Positions 1 to 6,407 of a DNA stretch of 9,127 nucleotides are shown one piece after another. The position numbers were made by a program, and so were the translations under genes. Positions within the stretch are counted from its first letter, which is position 1; each line of letters opens with the position of its first letter. Location of the stretch: positions 1-9,127 of the forward strand of contig CAMDRK010000088.1 in assembly GCA_945906715.1 (NCBI GenBank), given 5' to 3'. The notes under the pieces were generated by a model. That model searched no databases, was not told the origin of the DNA, and saw only the letters and a program-made list of their open reading frames with translations. This stretch comes from Nitrospira lenta. GTDB taxonomy: Bacteria > Nitrospirota > Nitrospiria > Nitrospirales > Nitrospiraceae.

Positions 1-161
1 CGAAGTCTCCAGAGCAGAAACCCGCCCCCGACCAACAAGGCTCCCAGGAGAAATCGGAGAAACAGAAACGAGAACGGTGGAATTTGCTCCAGCACCGCTT
101 TGGTAGCAGGGAATGTTGCACCCCAAATGAACGTTGTCAGCAGAAGTGCAAGTCGTGGCAT
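1..161 (-). CDS. EamA/DMT-family transporter, N-terminal fragment
   Basis: The first 53 codons of an inner-membrane protein that runs off the left edge of the window. The ATG is at 161-159. The residues read MPRLALLLTTFIWGATF, then PATKAVLEQIPPFSFLFLRF and LLGALLVGGGFLL. This is the usual start of an EamA (drug/metabolite transporter, RhaT-like) protein: a first membrane helix at about residues 4-22 carrying the W-G-x-x-F/T-K signature, a short loop with a proline pair, and a second helix at about 31-50 with the F-x-x-x-R-F motif. The family exports or imports small metabolites; the substrate cannot be told from this fragment. No clear ribosome binding site is visible before the ATG. A hairpin terminator lies just upstream (168-247), so this gene probably needs its own promoter or readthrough. 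The family call is from the fragment only. Confidence 0.8.
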   Translation of the reverse strand, partial: MPRLALLLTTFIWGATFPATKAVLEQIPPFSFLFLRFLLGALLVGGGFLLWRL

Positions 162-167
162 CAGGTC

Positions 168-247
168 AAAAAGTGCTGAGAACTGAGTGCTGAGTAACGA
201 GATCCCTTTCGCCCTACTCAGAACTCAGCACATAGCACTCAGCACTT
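168..247 (-). terminator. Long hairpin terminator built of 14-nt repeats
   Basis: Downstream of the 69-residue gene (its stop is at 255-253), the minus strand reads into a long imperfect hairpin whose outer arms AAGTGCTGAG / CTCAGCACTT match over 10 bases, followed by TTTTT (complement of A168-A172). Each arm is two 14-nt units: 173-186 and 187-200 on one side, 218-231 and 232-245 (inverted) on the other, all starting GTGCTGAG when read in the same sense. The position right after a stop codon and the U-tract support rho-independent termination of the small-gene unit. It may also be a dispersed repeat. Confidence 0.7.
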
Positions 248-252
248 CGCCG

Positions 253-462
253 TTAGGCTTTGCACAGCGCACACCGGCGCTGCTCAGTCGTCCCGGCCTG
301 CTCCATCGCCGCTAACGCCCGTTCCTTGTCCGGATAATCGAACCACCCGCCTTCCCAGAAGTCGCTTGAGGAGCCGATCGATGTAGACGGCACCTCGGAA
401 CAACGCTCCCTGTGGAGCGTGACCCGATCAATCGAACGCGCGACGTGAATCCAATAGCTCAT
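253..462 (-). CDS. Small protein of unknown function with C-terminal CxxC
   Basis: A 69-residue protein beginning MSYWIHVARSIDRVTLHRER. I do not recognise the family. Visible features are a cysteine at 21, an aromatic and acidic middle (SSDFWEGGWFDYPDKERA, about 32-49), and a C-terminal RRCALC motif with cysteines at 64 and 67, which could bind a metal or a thiol partner. There is no signal peptide or membrane segment. I chose the ATG at 462-460. The same frame stays open upstream to 534, but that stretch overlaps the 58-residue gene and lacks a well-placed ribosome binding site. The chosen ATG also has no clear Shine-Dalgarno sequence, which fits translation coupled to the gene 40 bases upstream. 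A hairpin terminator follows the stop. The gene looks real because the frame is compact and protein-like and fits the strand order, but the function is unknown. Confidence 0.6.
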   Translation of the reverse strand: MSYWIHVARSIDRVTLHRERCSEVPSTSIGSSSDFWEGGWFDYPDKERALAAMEQAGTTEQRRCALCKA

Positions 463-502
463 TGTGGGAACAGTCAGGGGTGAAGCGTCAGAAGTAAGTG
501 GT

Positions 503-679
503 TTAGGGCAGGAGTTGCCACTCATCCTTCTCAATGAAAACCTTGACGCCCGTCTCGAGCTTCTTAATGTCGTCTTTCTCGAAGAGCCGCATGTATCGCT
601 CGATCCGATCCGGATCGTCGATCCGCTCTTCCTGCATCATTCCACCGGCACTCTTGTACTTGCGAATCAACAGGGACAT
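503..679 (-). CDS. Small 58-residue hypothetical protein
   Basis: A 58-residue protein starting MSLLIRKYKSAGGMMQEERI and ending EKDEWQLLP. I do not recognise it. It is charged and predicted soluble, with a probable helix at about 21-41 (DDPDRIERYMRLFEKDDIKK). It contains no cysteine, signal peptide or membrane segment. The start is well supported: on the minus strand AGAGGAGG (693-686) lies 6 bases before the ATG (679-677), a near-perfect Shine-Dalgarno sequence. It is the first gene of a probable two-gene unit with the 69-residue protein downstream. The left end of a palindromic repeat (696-818) sits just upstream of the ribosome binding site, so the repeat forms most of the proximal 5' region. 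The call as a real gene rests on the ribosome binding site, the protein-like composition and the context. Confidence 0.65.
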   Translation of the reverse strand: MSLLIRKYKSAGGMMQEERIDDPDRIERYMRLFEKDDIKKLETGVKVFIEKDEWQLLP

Positions 680-695
680 CGAATTCCTCCTCTAG

Positions 696-818
696 CAGGA
701 TGCTGAAAAAAGCCTCCAGCTTCGTTCTCGCATCGTTCAGGCCCTCAACGTACCCCTGAGGGTACGCCTCGGCCCTTCACTCGCTGCGGCCTTGCTGGCG
801 GCCTTTTTGAGCATCCTG
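696..818. repeat. Palindromic intergenic repeat, copy 1 (full, 123 bp)
   Basis: The ends are inverted: CAGGATGCTGAAAAA at the left and TTTTTGAGCATCCTG at the right. Pairing continues inward (GCCTCCAGC against GCTGGCGGC). A perfect central hairpin, GTACCC-CTGA-GGGTAC, lies at 750-765. The right half shares CTCGCTGCGGCCTTGCTGG and CGGCCTTTTTGAGCATCCT with copy 3 at 4294-4414. Because each arm has an A-tract or T-tract at its outer edge, the folded transcript could act as a terminator on either strand. This copy differs from the others in lying between two divergent genes, next to the ribosome binding site of the 58-residue gene. A spurious 19-codon frame starts at its ATG (700). Confidence 0.85.
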
Positions 819-1010
819 CGCGGTATTTCCTTGTAGCCCTAGATGCTCGAGCAAATTAATTTTCACCGAGCCGCAACAGTTATTCCGCTGCCTGTTAAAG
901 CACTGGAAGTCCTGTCAGCTTGATGTGTAGAATAAGACATCGCTCAACGGTCGGTCAAGAGCGCGTTTTTCTCTCTGTCCGGTGTGTATCTAGCATGAAG
1001 GATACGAACC
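819..1010. other. Intergenic region upstream of the FmdB-type gene
   Basis: No gene is visible on either strand between the repeat and the ATG at 1011. A weak sigma70-like -10 candidate on the plus strand is TAGAAT at 928-933, five of six bases matching the consensus. Its -35 region is poor (best hexamer TGGAAG at 904-909 with an 18-base spacer), so I do not call a promoter. AAGGA at 998-1002 serves as the ribosome binding site of the following gene. The promoter of the two minus-strand small genes should also lie here or within the repeat, but I cannot point to it. Confidence 0.4.
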
Positions 1011-1319
1011 ATGCCGATCTATGAGTATCGTTGCGGACAGTGCGAGAAACACTTTGACGCGACCCAATCCGTCCATGCCAGAGCGGAAGACACCGAATGT
1101 CCTCACTGCCATGCCCAGAGCGCCACGCGATTACTGTCTGCCTGCACGACACAAGTGAAAGGAACCCACAAAACCGGCTTCGCCGAAATGAAGGCCTACA
1201 ATATGTTAGACGAGAGGATGGACAAGTTTGCCAAACTCCCGCCGCTGATGGGCAAACGCGCCGCCCCTGACATGGCAGAACCTTCCGATCCCTCTACCGG
1301 CGGCACAGCGGAGAACTAG
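1011..1319 (+). CDS. FmdB-family zinc-ribbon protein
   Basis: A 102-residue protein starting MPIYEYRCGQCEKHFDATQS, the signature opening of the FmdB/CxxC_CxxC_SSSS zinc-ribbon family. Four cysteines form the ribbon: C8 and C11, then C30 and C33 (ECPHCH). Members are annotated as putative regulators after FmdB of the formamidase/amidase region in Methylophilus; the molecular role of most is unknown. The tail after residue 50 is polar, with a helix-like MKAYNMLDERMDKFAKL and a low-complexity end (AEPSDPSTGGTAEN) that is probably disordered. It is cytosolic, with no signal peptide. The start is supported by AAGGA 8 bases upstream. The stop codon TAG (1317-1319) directly abuts a truncated palindromic repeat. 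The family call is firm; the function is not. Confidence 0.88.
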   Translation: MPIYEYRCGQCEKHFDATQSVHARAEDTECPHCHAQSATRLLSACTTQVKGTHKTGFAEMKAYNMLDERMDKFAKLPPLMGKRAAPDMAEPSDPSTGGTAEN

Positions 1320-1347
1320 CAGGATGCTGAAAAAGTCCGCCAGCAGC
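1320..1347 (+). repeat. Palindromic repeat, copy 2 (left arm only)
   Basis: These 28 bases, CAGGATGCTGAAAAAGTCCG followed by CCAGCAGC, are identical to the left end of copy 3 (4294-4321). The sequence then diverges (AGAAGACCG) and no matching right arm is found before the next gene. It starts at the base after the TAG stop of the FmdB-type gene. Without the right arm it cannot form the full hairpin, so it is best read as a decayed or truncated copy. Confidence 0.85.
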
Positions 1348-1361
1348 AGAAGACCGTTATT

Positions 1362-1399
1362 TGGTTTATTTAGTTTGTCTCGTTTGTTTGGGTAAACCA
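1362..1399. repeat. T-rich hairpin between the FmdB-type and PstS-like genes
   Basis: TGGTTTA (1362-1368) is complementary to TAAACCA (1393-1399), a 7-bp stem around a T- and G-rich loop of loosely repeated TTTG motifs. It could be a weak terminator or the remnant of a dispersed hairpin repeat. There is no U-tract directly after the stem, so termination is uncertain. Confidence 0.4.
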
Positions 1400-1427
1400 G
1401 ACATCCCCCCCTACCGATGGAGATCCT

Positions 1428-2249
1428 ATGACCGCGAGATTCCTACTCTCGCTAGGCCTCAGCCTTCTGCTCAGTGGCACACATGCCCTCGTCGTTCATG
1501 CGGATGTCGCAGGCAGCCTGACCATCGCCGGAAACGGACCAGAGCTGACGATCATTGAGCCCCTCGCCCACGCGTTTGAAAAAGCCAACCCCAAAGCCTA
1601 TCTCGACATCGTCTGGGACGGCAATTCGAAACCCGCTGAGATGGTCAAATCCGGCCAGGTCCACATCGCTGTGACCGGAACGGAAACGGCAGGTCTTTCG
1701 GCAACGACCATCGCATGGGATGGGATCGGCATTCTCGTGCACCTCTCCAATTTCATGAAAGAAATCACAAAGCAACAAGTGGCCGACATTTTTTCCGGTA
1801 AGGTCACGCTGTGGTCAGAACTCGGCGGTCTCGAGACGAAAATCTTGGTCATCGACCGGCCTTGGAATCAAAACATTCGCGATACGTTTGAATCGCAACT
1901 TGGCATTACCGGGAGAATCACCGGCGCCGCCAAGGTGATCGGCTCCGATGAACAGGTTGTGAAAACTGTCGTGGGAACGCTTCCCCCTCTGTCTGCGGTC
2001 GCTTACCTGTCCCTAAGCCAGGGATTATCCGTCGTCTCAGGCGGTGTTCCGGTCAAACTCTTGCCTCTCGACAAAGTCGAACCGGAAGGCCCTACCGTCA
2101 AAGACGGCCGCTATTTGCTCCGCCGGCCCATCCTTCTCTTGTCGAAGAAGGATCCGCATCCCCTGACTGAGGCATTCATCCAGTTCGCCCTGTCTCCGGC
2201 CGGCCAACAACTCATTGCCGAGGTCTATATTCCGATCAAAGAGAAATAA
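1428..2249 (+). CDS. PstS-like periplasmic substrate-binding protein
   Basis: A 273-residue exported protein. Residues 1-25 are a signal peptide (FLLSLGLSLLLSG core, likely cleavage after VHA25). The mature part matches the PBP-like type 2 fold used for phosphate and similar oxyanions: an opening strand with GSLTIAGNGPE (about 29-39), LAHAFEKANP, then the phosphate-binding-protein-like EITKQQVADIFSGKVTLWSELGG and the closing LTEAFIQFALSPAGQQLIAEVYIPI. It probably binds a small anion in the periplasm, but the usual PstS phosphate-loop motifs are not clearly present and no Pst permease or ATPase genes are nearby, so the ligand is unknown. GGAG at 1419-1422 precedes the ATG by about 5 bases. An IPT/TIG protein follows 31 bases downstream, probably in the same transcript. 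Such stand-alone binding proteins sometimes serve sensing or surface roles instead of import. Confidence 0.8.
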   Translation: MTARFLLSLGLSLLLSGTHALVVHADVAGSLTIAGNGPELTIIEPLAHAFEKANPKAYLDIVWDGNSKPAEMVKSGQVHIAVTGTETAGLSATTIAWDGIGILVHLSNFMKEITKQQVADIFSGKVTLWSELGGLETKILVIDRPWNQNIRDTFESQLGITGRITGAAKVIGSDEQVVKTVVGTLPPLSAVAYLSLSQGLSVVSGGVPVKLLPLDKVEPEGPTVKDGRYLLRRPILLLSKKDPHPLTEAFIQFALSPAGQQLIAEVYIPIKEK

Positions 2250-2280
2250 TCGTGCGCCATTGTGATTGAAGGAGGCCGTT

Positions 2281-2736
2281 ATGCTGATATGGCGATCGTT
2301 GAGATTCATGTTACTGGGACTCATAGTGTCCATGGCGCCCATGGCCCTATCCCACGCGGAGGAGCCAGGCGCGATCGTTGATGGCGCAGGGTTCACTCTC
2401 TATGGCCTAGAGTCGATCAAGGGGTTTGATGCCGCAAAAGTCGAACGAGACCCTGTCTGCGACCAAAGCAAGCGCCCACGAATCGCCAAGATTGAACCAG
2501 ACGAAGCCAAACCGGGCGTCAAAGTTGTTATCACCGGTGAGAATTTCGGCACGAAGGAGTGCTTCCATACTGTCACGTTCAGCGCGGCCTCACATATCCC
2601 CGTCGCGTTCAAATTCATAAACGATTCGACGATCGAAGCGACCGTGCCGGATGCCAAAGCAGGGATGTCCTTCGTCATCATCGTCGCGGGCGGAGGAAGC
2701 GCCCAATCAAAACCCGTCTTGATTAAGGCTAAGTAG
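2281..2736 (+). CDS. Exported IPT/TIG-domain protein
   Basis: A 151-residue exported protein. An N-terminal signal peptide (MLIWRSLRFMLLGLIVSMAP, then MALSHA, likely cleaved after A26) is followed by a linker and an IPT/TIG immunoglobulin-like domain at about 68-149. Its hallmarks are P-x-I-x-x-I-x-P-x-x-A-x-P-G near the start, VVITGENFG at 82-90, and STIEATVPDAKAG at 116-128. Such domains are binding or structural modules on secreted and surface proteins. Two cysteines, C60 and C94, could form a disulfide outside the cytoplasm. I chose the ATG at 2281 because AAGGAGG (2269-2275) sits 5 bases upstream. A TTG at 2266 in the same frame would place the start within the ribosome binding site. It lies 31 bases after the PstS-like gene, suggesting co-transcription. 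Its partner or ligand cannot be told from the sequence. Confidence 0.78.
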   Translation: MLIWRSLRFMLLGLIVSMAPMALSHAEEPGAIVDGAGFTLYGLESIKGFDAAKVERDPVCDQSKRPRIAKIEPDEAKPGVKVVITGENFGTKECFHTVTFSAASHIPVAFKFINDSTIEATVPDAKAGMSFVIIVAGGGSAQSKPVLIKAK

Positions 2737-2874
2737 GCTTGCTTCCCCGATAAAACCGGCCTGTCTCCCCCTGCTTCCCTCGACAGGACTCCTGACCCTA
2801 TGCTAGCTTACGCGCTCATTTTCGCCTGATGACTCTCGCAGATTCTCGAACGATCTGAGGGGACTGGGACCGGT
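2737..2874. other. Intergenic leader of the carboxylase genes
   Basis: No gene is visible. CCTGTC (2760-2765) and GACAGG (2782-2787) could form a weak 6-bp stem with a large loop, without a U-tract. TCGACA at 2780-2785 resembles a -35 box, but no good -10 box is found at 16-18 bases (TAGCTT at 2804-2809 is the best). GAGGGG at 2857-2862 and GGGA at 2866-2869 are possible ribosome binding sites for the gene starting at 2875. Confidence 0.35.
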
Positions 2875-4293
2875 ATGTTCAAGAAAATTCTGGTGGCCAA
2901 CCGCGGCGAAATCGCCATGCGGATTATCCGCGCCTGCCGCGAATTGAACATCGCGACCGCCGCCATATACTCCGAAGCCGATTCAACCGGAATCTACGTC
3001 AAGAAAGCGGATGAGTCCTACCTGGTGGGCCCGGGACCGGTCAAAGGCTTCCTGGACAGCCAACAGATCGTCAGCCTGGCACAGCGGATCGGCGCCGATG
3101 CCATCCATCCAGGCTATGGGTTTCTTTCTGAAAACTCGCAGTTTGCGCAGCTCTGCCACACCTCCGGCATTACCTTCATCGGTCCATCGCCGCAAGCCAT
3201 CGACTTGATGGGAAGCAAGGTCAAAGCCCGCGACCTGGCCAAACGAGTCGGCATTCCAATCGTCCCTGGGACCGAAGGCGGTGTCACCGACATCAACGAA
3301 GCCTTGTCCTTTGCGAAAAGTACCGGGTACCCCGTCATCATCAAAGCCAGCGCAGGTGGGGGAGGACGCGGTCTCCGGGTGGTGCGGTCGGATGCCGAAC
3401 TTCGCGAGAACATGGCGGTGGCATCGAGGGAAGCCCAGGCTTCGTTCGGCGACGGCAGCGTCTTTCTCGAAAAGTATCTCGAGCGACCGCATCATATCGA
3501 ATTTCAAATCCTGGCTGACCGCCATGGCAACATCATTCACTTGGGTGAGCGCGATTGTTCGATTCAGCGCCGACATCAAAAGCTCATCGAGATCGCTCCC
3601 TCCTTAATTCTCACGCCACCGCTTCGCGCCGAGATGGGCGAAGCGGCCATCGCCATCGCCAAGGCAATCGACTATGACAATGCCGGCACCGTTGAGTTCC
3701 TCCTCGATCAGGACAACCGCTATTACTTTATGGAGATGAACCCACGCCTCCAAGTCGAACATACGGTGACCGAGCAGATCACAGCCATCGACATCGTGCG
3801 CAATCAGATCGCCATTGCAGCCGGCATGCCCCTGGACATTACGCAGCAGGAAGTTACGCTCCAAGGCCATGCCATCCAGTGCCGCATCAATGCGGAAGAC
3901 CCAAAGAACAACTTCCGGCCTTGCACCGGTACCATCACGGCCTATCTCTCCCCGGGCGGAATCGGAGTACGCATCGACGGAGCCGTCTACAAGGACTACA
4001 CGGTACCGCCCTACTACGACGCCCTCTTGGCCAAACTCACCGTGCGCGGCCGTACATGGGAAGAAACCGTCAGCCGTATGAGACGGTCGCTCGAAGAATA
4101 CGTCTTGCGCGGGGTGAAGACGACGATCCCCTTTATGATGGAAATCATGCAGGATCCTGACTTCATGGCAGGACATTTCGACACCTCCTACCTGGAGACA
4201 CATCCTGAGCTGTTCAACTACGATGATTTCGAGCAACCGGAAGATCTGGTGCTGGCGCTGTCTGCGGCTATTGCCGCCTACGAAGGGCTGTAA
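2875..4293 (+). CDS. pycA: Biotin carboxylase subunit (pyruvate/2-oxo-acid carboxylase subunit A)
   Basis: A 472-residue cytosolic enzyme that uses ATP and bicarbonate to carboxylate the biotin carried by its partner subunit. The N-terminal domain starts MFKKILVANRGEIAMRIIRA and contains HPGYGFLSEN (78-87). The ATP-grasp domain has the glycine-rich loop AGGGGRG (160-166), ERDCSIQRRHQK (225-236) and the catalytic stretch MNPRLQVEHTVTE (288-300), with Arg291 and Glu295. All expected active-site residues appear intact. The length is typical of a free biotin carboxylase subunit, longer than AccC by a C-terminal extension (FEQPEDLVLALSAAIAAYEG) of the kind seen in two-subunit pyruvate carboxylases. 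The neighbouring pycB-like gene supports pyruvate carboxylase, giving oxaloacetate. A 2-oxoglutarate carboxylase, as in Hydrogenobacter, has the same architecture and cannot be excluded. The TAA stop abuts repeat copy 3. Confidence 0.92.
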   Translation: MFKKILVANRGEIAMRIIRACRELNIATAAIYSEADSTGIYVKKADESYLVGPGPVKGFLDSQQIVSLAQRIGADAIHPGYGFLSENSQFAQLCHTSGITFIGPSPQAIDLMGSKVKARDLAKRVGIPIVPGTEGGVTDINEALSFAKSTGYPVIIKASAGGGGRGLRVVRSDAELRENMAVASREAQASFGDGSVFLEKYLERPHHIEFQILADRHGNIIHLGERDCSIQRRHQKLIEIAPSLILTPPLRAEMGEAAIAIAKAIDYDNAGTVEFLLDQDNRYYFMEMNPRLQVEHTVTEQITAIDIVRNQIAIAAGMPLDITQQEVTLQGHAIQCRINAEDPKNNFRPCTGTITAYLSPGGIGVRIDGAVYKDYTVPPYYDALLAKLTVRGRTWEETVSRMRRSLEEYVLRGVKTTIPFMMEIMQDPDFMAGHFDTSYLETHPELFNYDDFEQPEDLVLALSAAIAAYEGL

Positions 4294-4414
4294 CAGGATG
4301 CTGAAAAAGTCCGCCAGCAGCGTTCTCGCATCGCTCAGAGGCTCAACGTACCGAAGCGTACGCCTCGCCTCTTCGCTCGCTGCGGCCTTGCTGGACGGCC
4401 TTTTTGAGCATCCT
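4294..4414. repeat. Palindromic intergenic repeat, copy 3 (full, 121 bp)
   Basis: It starts CAGGATGCTGAAAAA, at the base after the pycA stop, and ends TTTTTGAGCATCCT. The arms pair inward (GTCCGCCAGCA against TGCTGGACGGCC with one bulge). The centre holds a small hairpin, CGTAC-CGAAGC-GTACG, nested inside GAGGC / GCCTC. On either strand the folded arms end in GGCCTTTTT- or GGACTTTTT-like sequence, as in a rho-independent terminator. An open frame of 48 codons runs through the whole element from its ATG at 4298 to 4444 (MLKKSASSVLASLRGSTYRS at the start). It lacks a ribosome binding site and is best seen as a by-product of the repeat. Confidence 0.9.
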
Positions 4415-4454
4415 TCGTTCGAATATCCGGCTGCCCAAGATTAATCAGGGAATC

Positions 4455-6407
4455 ATGGCGACACGACGACCCTCACGAACACAGGCCCCCAAGAAGCGGA
4501 CAGCCGGACCAGCCGTCCGGACGTCAAAGACACGTGCCCGTAGCGGCCAAGAGCTGAGGATACAGCCGGCGGCAGGCAAGCCTATCCTAATCACCGATGT
4601 CGCCTTGCGCGACGGCCATCAGTCGCTTTTGGCCACGCGCATGCGGACAGAGGACATGCTGCCCATCGCCCAAAAGCTCGATGCCGTCGGCTATTGGTCA
4701 CTCGAAGTCTGGGGCGGCGCCACGTTCGATACCTGCCTGCGATTCCTCAAAGAGGATCCATGGGAACGGCTTCGCGCGCTGCGCGCTGCTATGCCCAACA
4801 CCAAACTCCAAATGCTGCTTCGCGGGCAGAATCTGGTCGGCTATCGACACTATGCCGATGATGTACTGGAACGATTCATCGAACGGTCTGCTACCAATGG
4901 CATCGACGTCTTTCGCATCTTCGACGCACTCAACGATATCCGCAACGTCGAACGAGCCATGCGGGAAGTGAAAGCCTGTGGCAAACATGTCGAAGCCGCC
5001 ATCTGCTATACCGTCAGCCCCGTCCACAGTGTGGAGCGCTTTGTCTCCATGGCAAAACAGCTGGAGGATTTGGGAACGGACACGCTCTGCATCAAAGACA
5101 TGGCCGGGCTCTTAGCACCGCTCGACGCCTATCACCTTGTACGCCGGATCAAAGCCGCTGTGAAGGTCCCGATCCATTTGCATTCACATTACACCTCAGG
5201 GATGGCCTCGATGACCTCCCTCATGGCGATCCTAGGCGGCTTGGATATGTTGGATACGGCCATCTCGCCATTGGCAGGCGGGACATCGCATCCCTCAACG
5301 GAGACACTGGTGGCCTCGCTGCGCAACACCCCGTACGACACCGGACTGGATCTGGCCTCGTTCCTCCCGATCACTGAACACTTCCGCACCGTTCGGCGAA
5401 AGTATCGGCAGTTCGAAAGCGAGTTCACCGGGGTCGATGCCGAAATCCTCACCTCACAGATTCCCGGCGGCATGCTCTCGAATCTTGCCGCGCAACTGAC
5501 CGAACAGAATGCGCTCGATCGGATCAAGGAAGTGCTGGATGAAGTGCCGCGCGTCCGAAAGGAAATGGGCTATCCCCCGCTCGTCACCCCGACGAGTCAG
5601 ATCGTGGGCACCCAAGCCACGCTCAACGTCCTGACGGGCGAACGGTATAAAGTCATCACCACGGAAACCAAGAACTACTTCCTCGGACTCTACGGGCGGG
5701 CGCCGGGCCTCCTCGATCGCGACATCATGGCCCGCGCAATCGGGGACGATTCTCCGATCAAGACGCGGCCCGCCGATCGGTTGGAGCCTGAACTCGAAGC
5801 CACCAAAAAAGATCTGCCCGCCTCGGCCACCACGATAGAAGATCAGCTGTCGTTCACCCTGTTCCCCACGATCGCGCGAGACTTCTTCGAGGCGCGCGAG
5901 AAGGGAGACTTGACGCTGGAGCCCCTGGAGGGCTTCTTGCCCAGCGGACCGGCTGCGGCCACTGAACTCCATTTGGCCCCGGCTGAATTCAACGTCACGG
6001 TCCACGGCGAAACCTACCATGTACAGGTATCCGGTTCTGGACGGAAGGTTGACGGCCGCAAACCCTATTACCTCCGGGTCAACGATAAACTCGAAGAGGT
6101 CTCCTTGGAGCCGATCCAGGAAATCCTGGCTGGCGTGCCGGAAGCTCCAGACGCTGGTGCCGGCGCTAAACGCAAACGGCCCAGGCCGTCCAAGTCTGGA
6201 GACGTGGCCCCCCCAATGCCAGGCCGCGTCGTCAAAGTACTCGTCTCGATAGGTGCCCTAGTCAAAGCCGGCACCCCCCTCCTGATCATCGAAGCCATGA
6301 AGATGGAAAGCCAAGTTCCGGCGCCGATCGACGGGACAGTGACTGCCATCCTGGTCGCCGAGGGCGACAATGTGAAAACGGATGAAACGGTCATCCAGCT
6401 GGAGTAA
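4455..6407 (+). CDS. pycB: Carboxyltransferase and biotin-carrier subunit (pyruvate/2-oxo-acid carboxylase subunit B)
   Basis: A 650-residue cytosolic protein that moves the carboxyl group from biotin to pyruvate (or another 2-oxo acid). Residues 1-43 are a basic, probably disordered extension absent from typical family members. The carboxyltransferase TIM barrel follows, starting ILITDVALRDGHQSLLATRM at 44-63. Metal-site candidates are Asp48, Lys214 in CIKDMAG (the lysine carbamylated in the family), and His243 and His245 in HLHSH. A PYC/OadA conserved domain continues through QIPGGMLSNL (335-344) to about 500. After a lysine- and arginine-rich linker (571-581), the biotinyl domain carries EAMKM with biotinylated Lys616. 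The ATG at 4455 has AGGG 4-7 bases upstream. The frame stays open to a TTG at 4404 inside the repeat, a poorer start. The absence of Na+-pump membrane subunits nearby favours a soluble carboxylase over oxaloacetate decarboxylase. Confidence 0.9.
   Translation: MATRRPSRTQAPKKRTAGPAVRTSKTRARSGQELRIQPAAGKPILITDVALRDGHQSLLATRMRTEDMLPIAQKLDAVGYWSLEVWGGATFDTCLRFLKEDPWERLRALRAAMPNTKLQMLLRGQNLVGYRHYADDVLERFIERSATNGIDVFRIFDALNDIRNVERAMREVKACGKHVEAAICYTVSPVHSVERFVSMAKQLEDLGTDTLCIKDMAGLLAPLDAYHLVRRIKAAVKVPIHLHSHYTSGMASMTSLMAILGGLDMLDTAISPLAGGTSHPSTETLVASLRNTPYDTGLDLASFLPITEHFRTVRRKYRQFESEFTGVDAEILTSQIPGGMLSNLAAQLTEQNALDRIKEVLDEVPRVRKEMGYPPLVTPTSQIVGTQATLNVLTGERYKVITTETKNYFLGLYGRAPGLLDRDIMARAIGDDSPIKTRPADRLEPELEATKKDLPASATTIEDQLSFTLFPTIARDFFEAREKGDLTLEPLEGFLPSGPAAATELHLAPAEFNVTVHGETYHVQVSGSGRKVDGRKPYYLRVNDKLEEVSLEPIQEILAGVPEAPDAGAGAKRKRPRPSKSGDVAPPMPGRVVKVLVSIGALVKAGTPLLIIEAMKMESQVPAPIDGTVTAILVAEGDNVKTDETVIQLE

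Noticed and set aside
904..970. Possible promoter (TAGAAT at 928-933) and a small hairpin CGCTC / GAGCG (941-963) followed by TTTTT, resembling a leader with an attenuator before the FmdB-type gene
   Set aside because: The -35 box is poor, the stem is only 5 bp with a 13-base loop and two bases separate it from the T-tract. Chance is a sufficient explanation.
2780..2809. Possible sigma70 promoter for the carboxylase genes (TCGACA and TAGCTT)
   Set aside because: The -10 hexamer matches the consensus at only three of six positions; the better hexamer TATGCT is only 13 bases from the -35 box.
3604..4236. Long minus-strand open frame (210 codons) opposite pycA
   Set aside because: It lies wholly within a strongly conserved enzyme gene on the other strand and shows composition typical of an antisense shadow frame.
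4298..4444. A 48-codon open frame through repeat copy 3, starting MLKKSASSVLASLRGS
   Set aside because: It coincides with the palindromic repeat and has no ribosome binding site. The same frame in copy 1 stops after 19 codons in the hairpin loop, so it behaves as a repeat by-product and not a conserved protein.
4455..6407. Reading the large biotin protein as the alpha subunit of a sodium-pumping oxaloacetate decarboxylase
   Set aside because: The domain order is compatible, but the biotin carboxylase gene next door and the absence of membrane subunits in the window favour a carboxylase.
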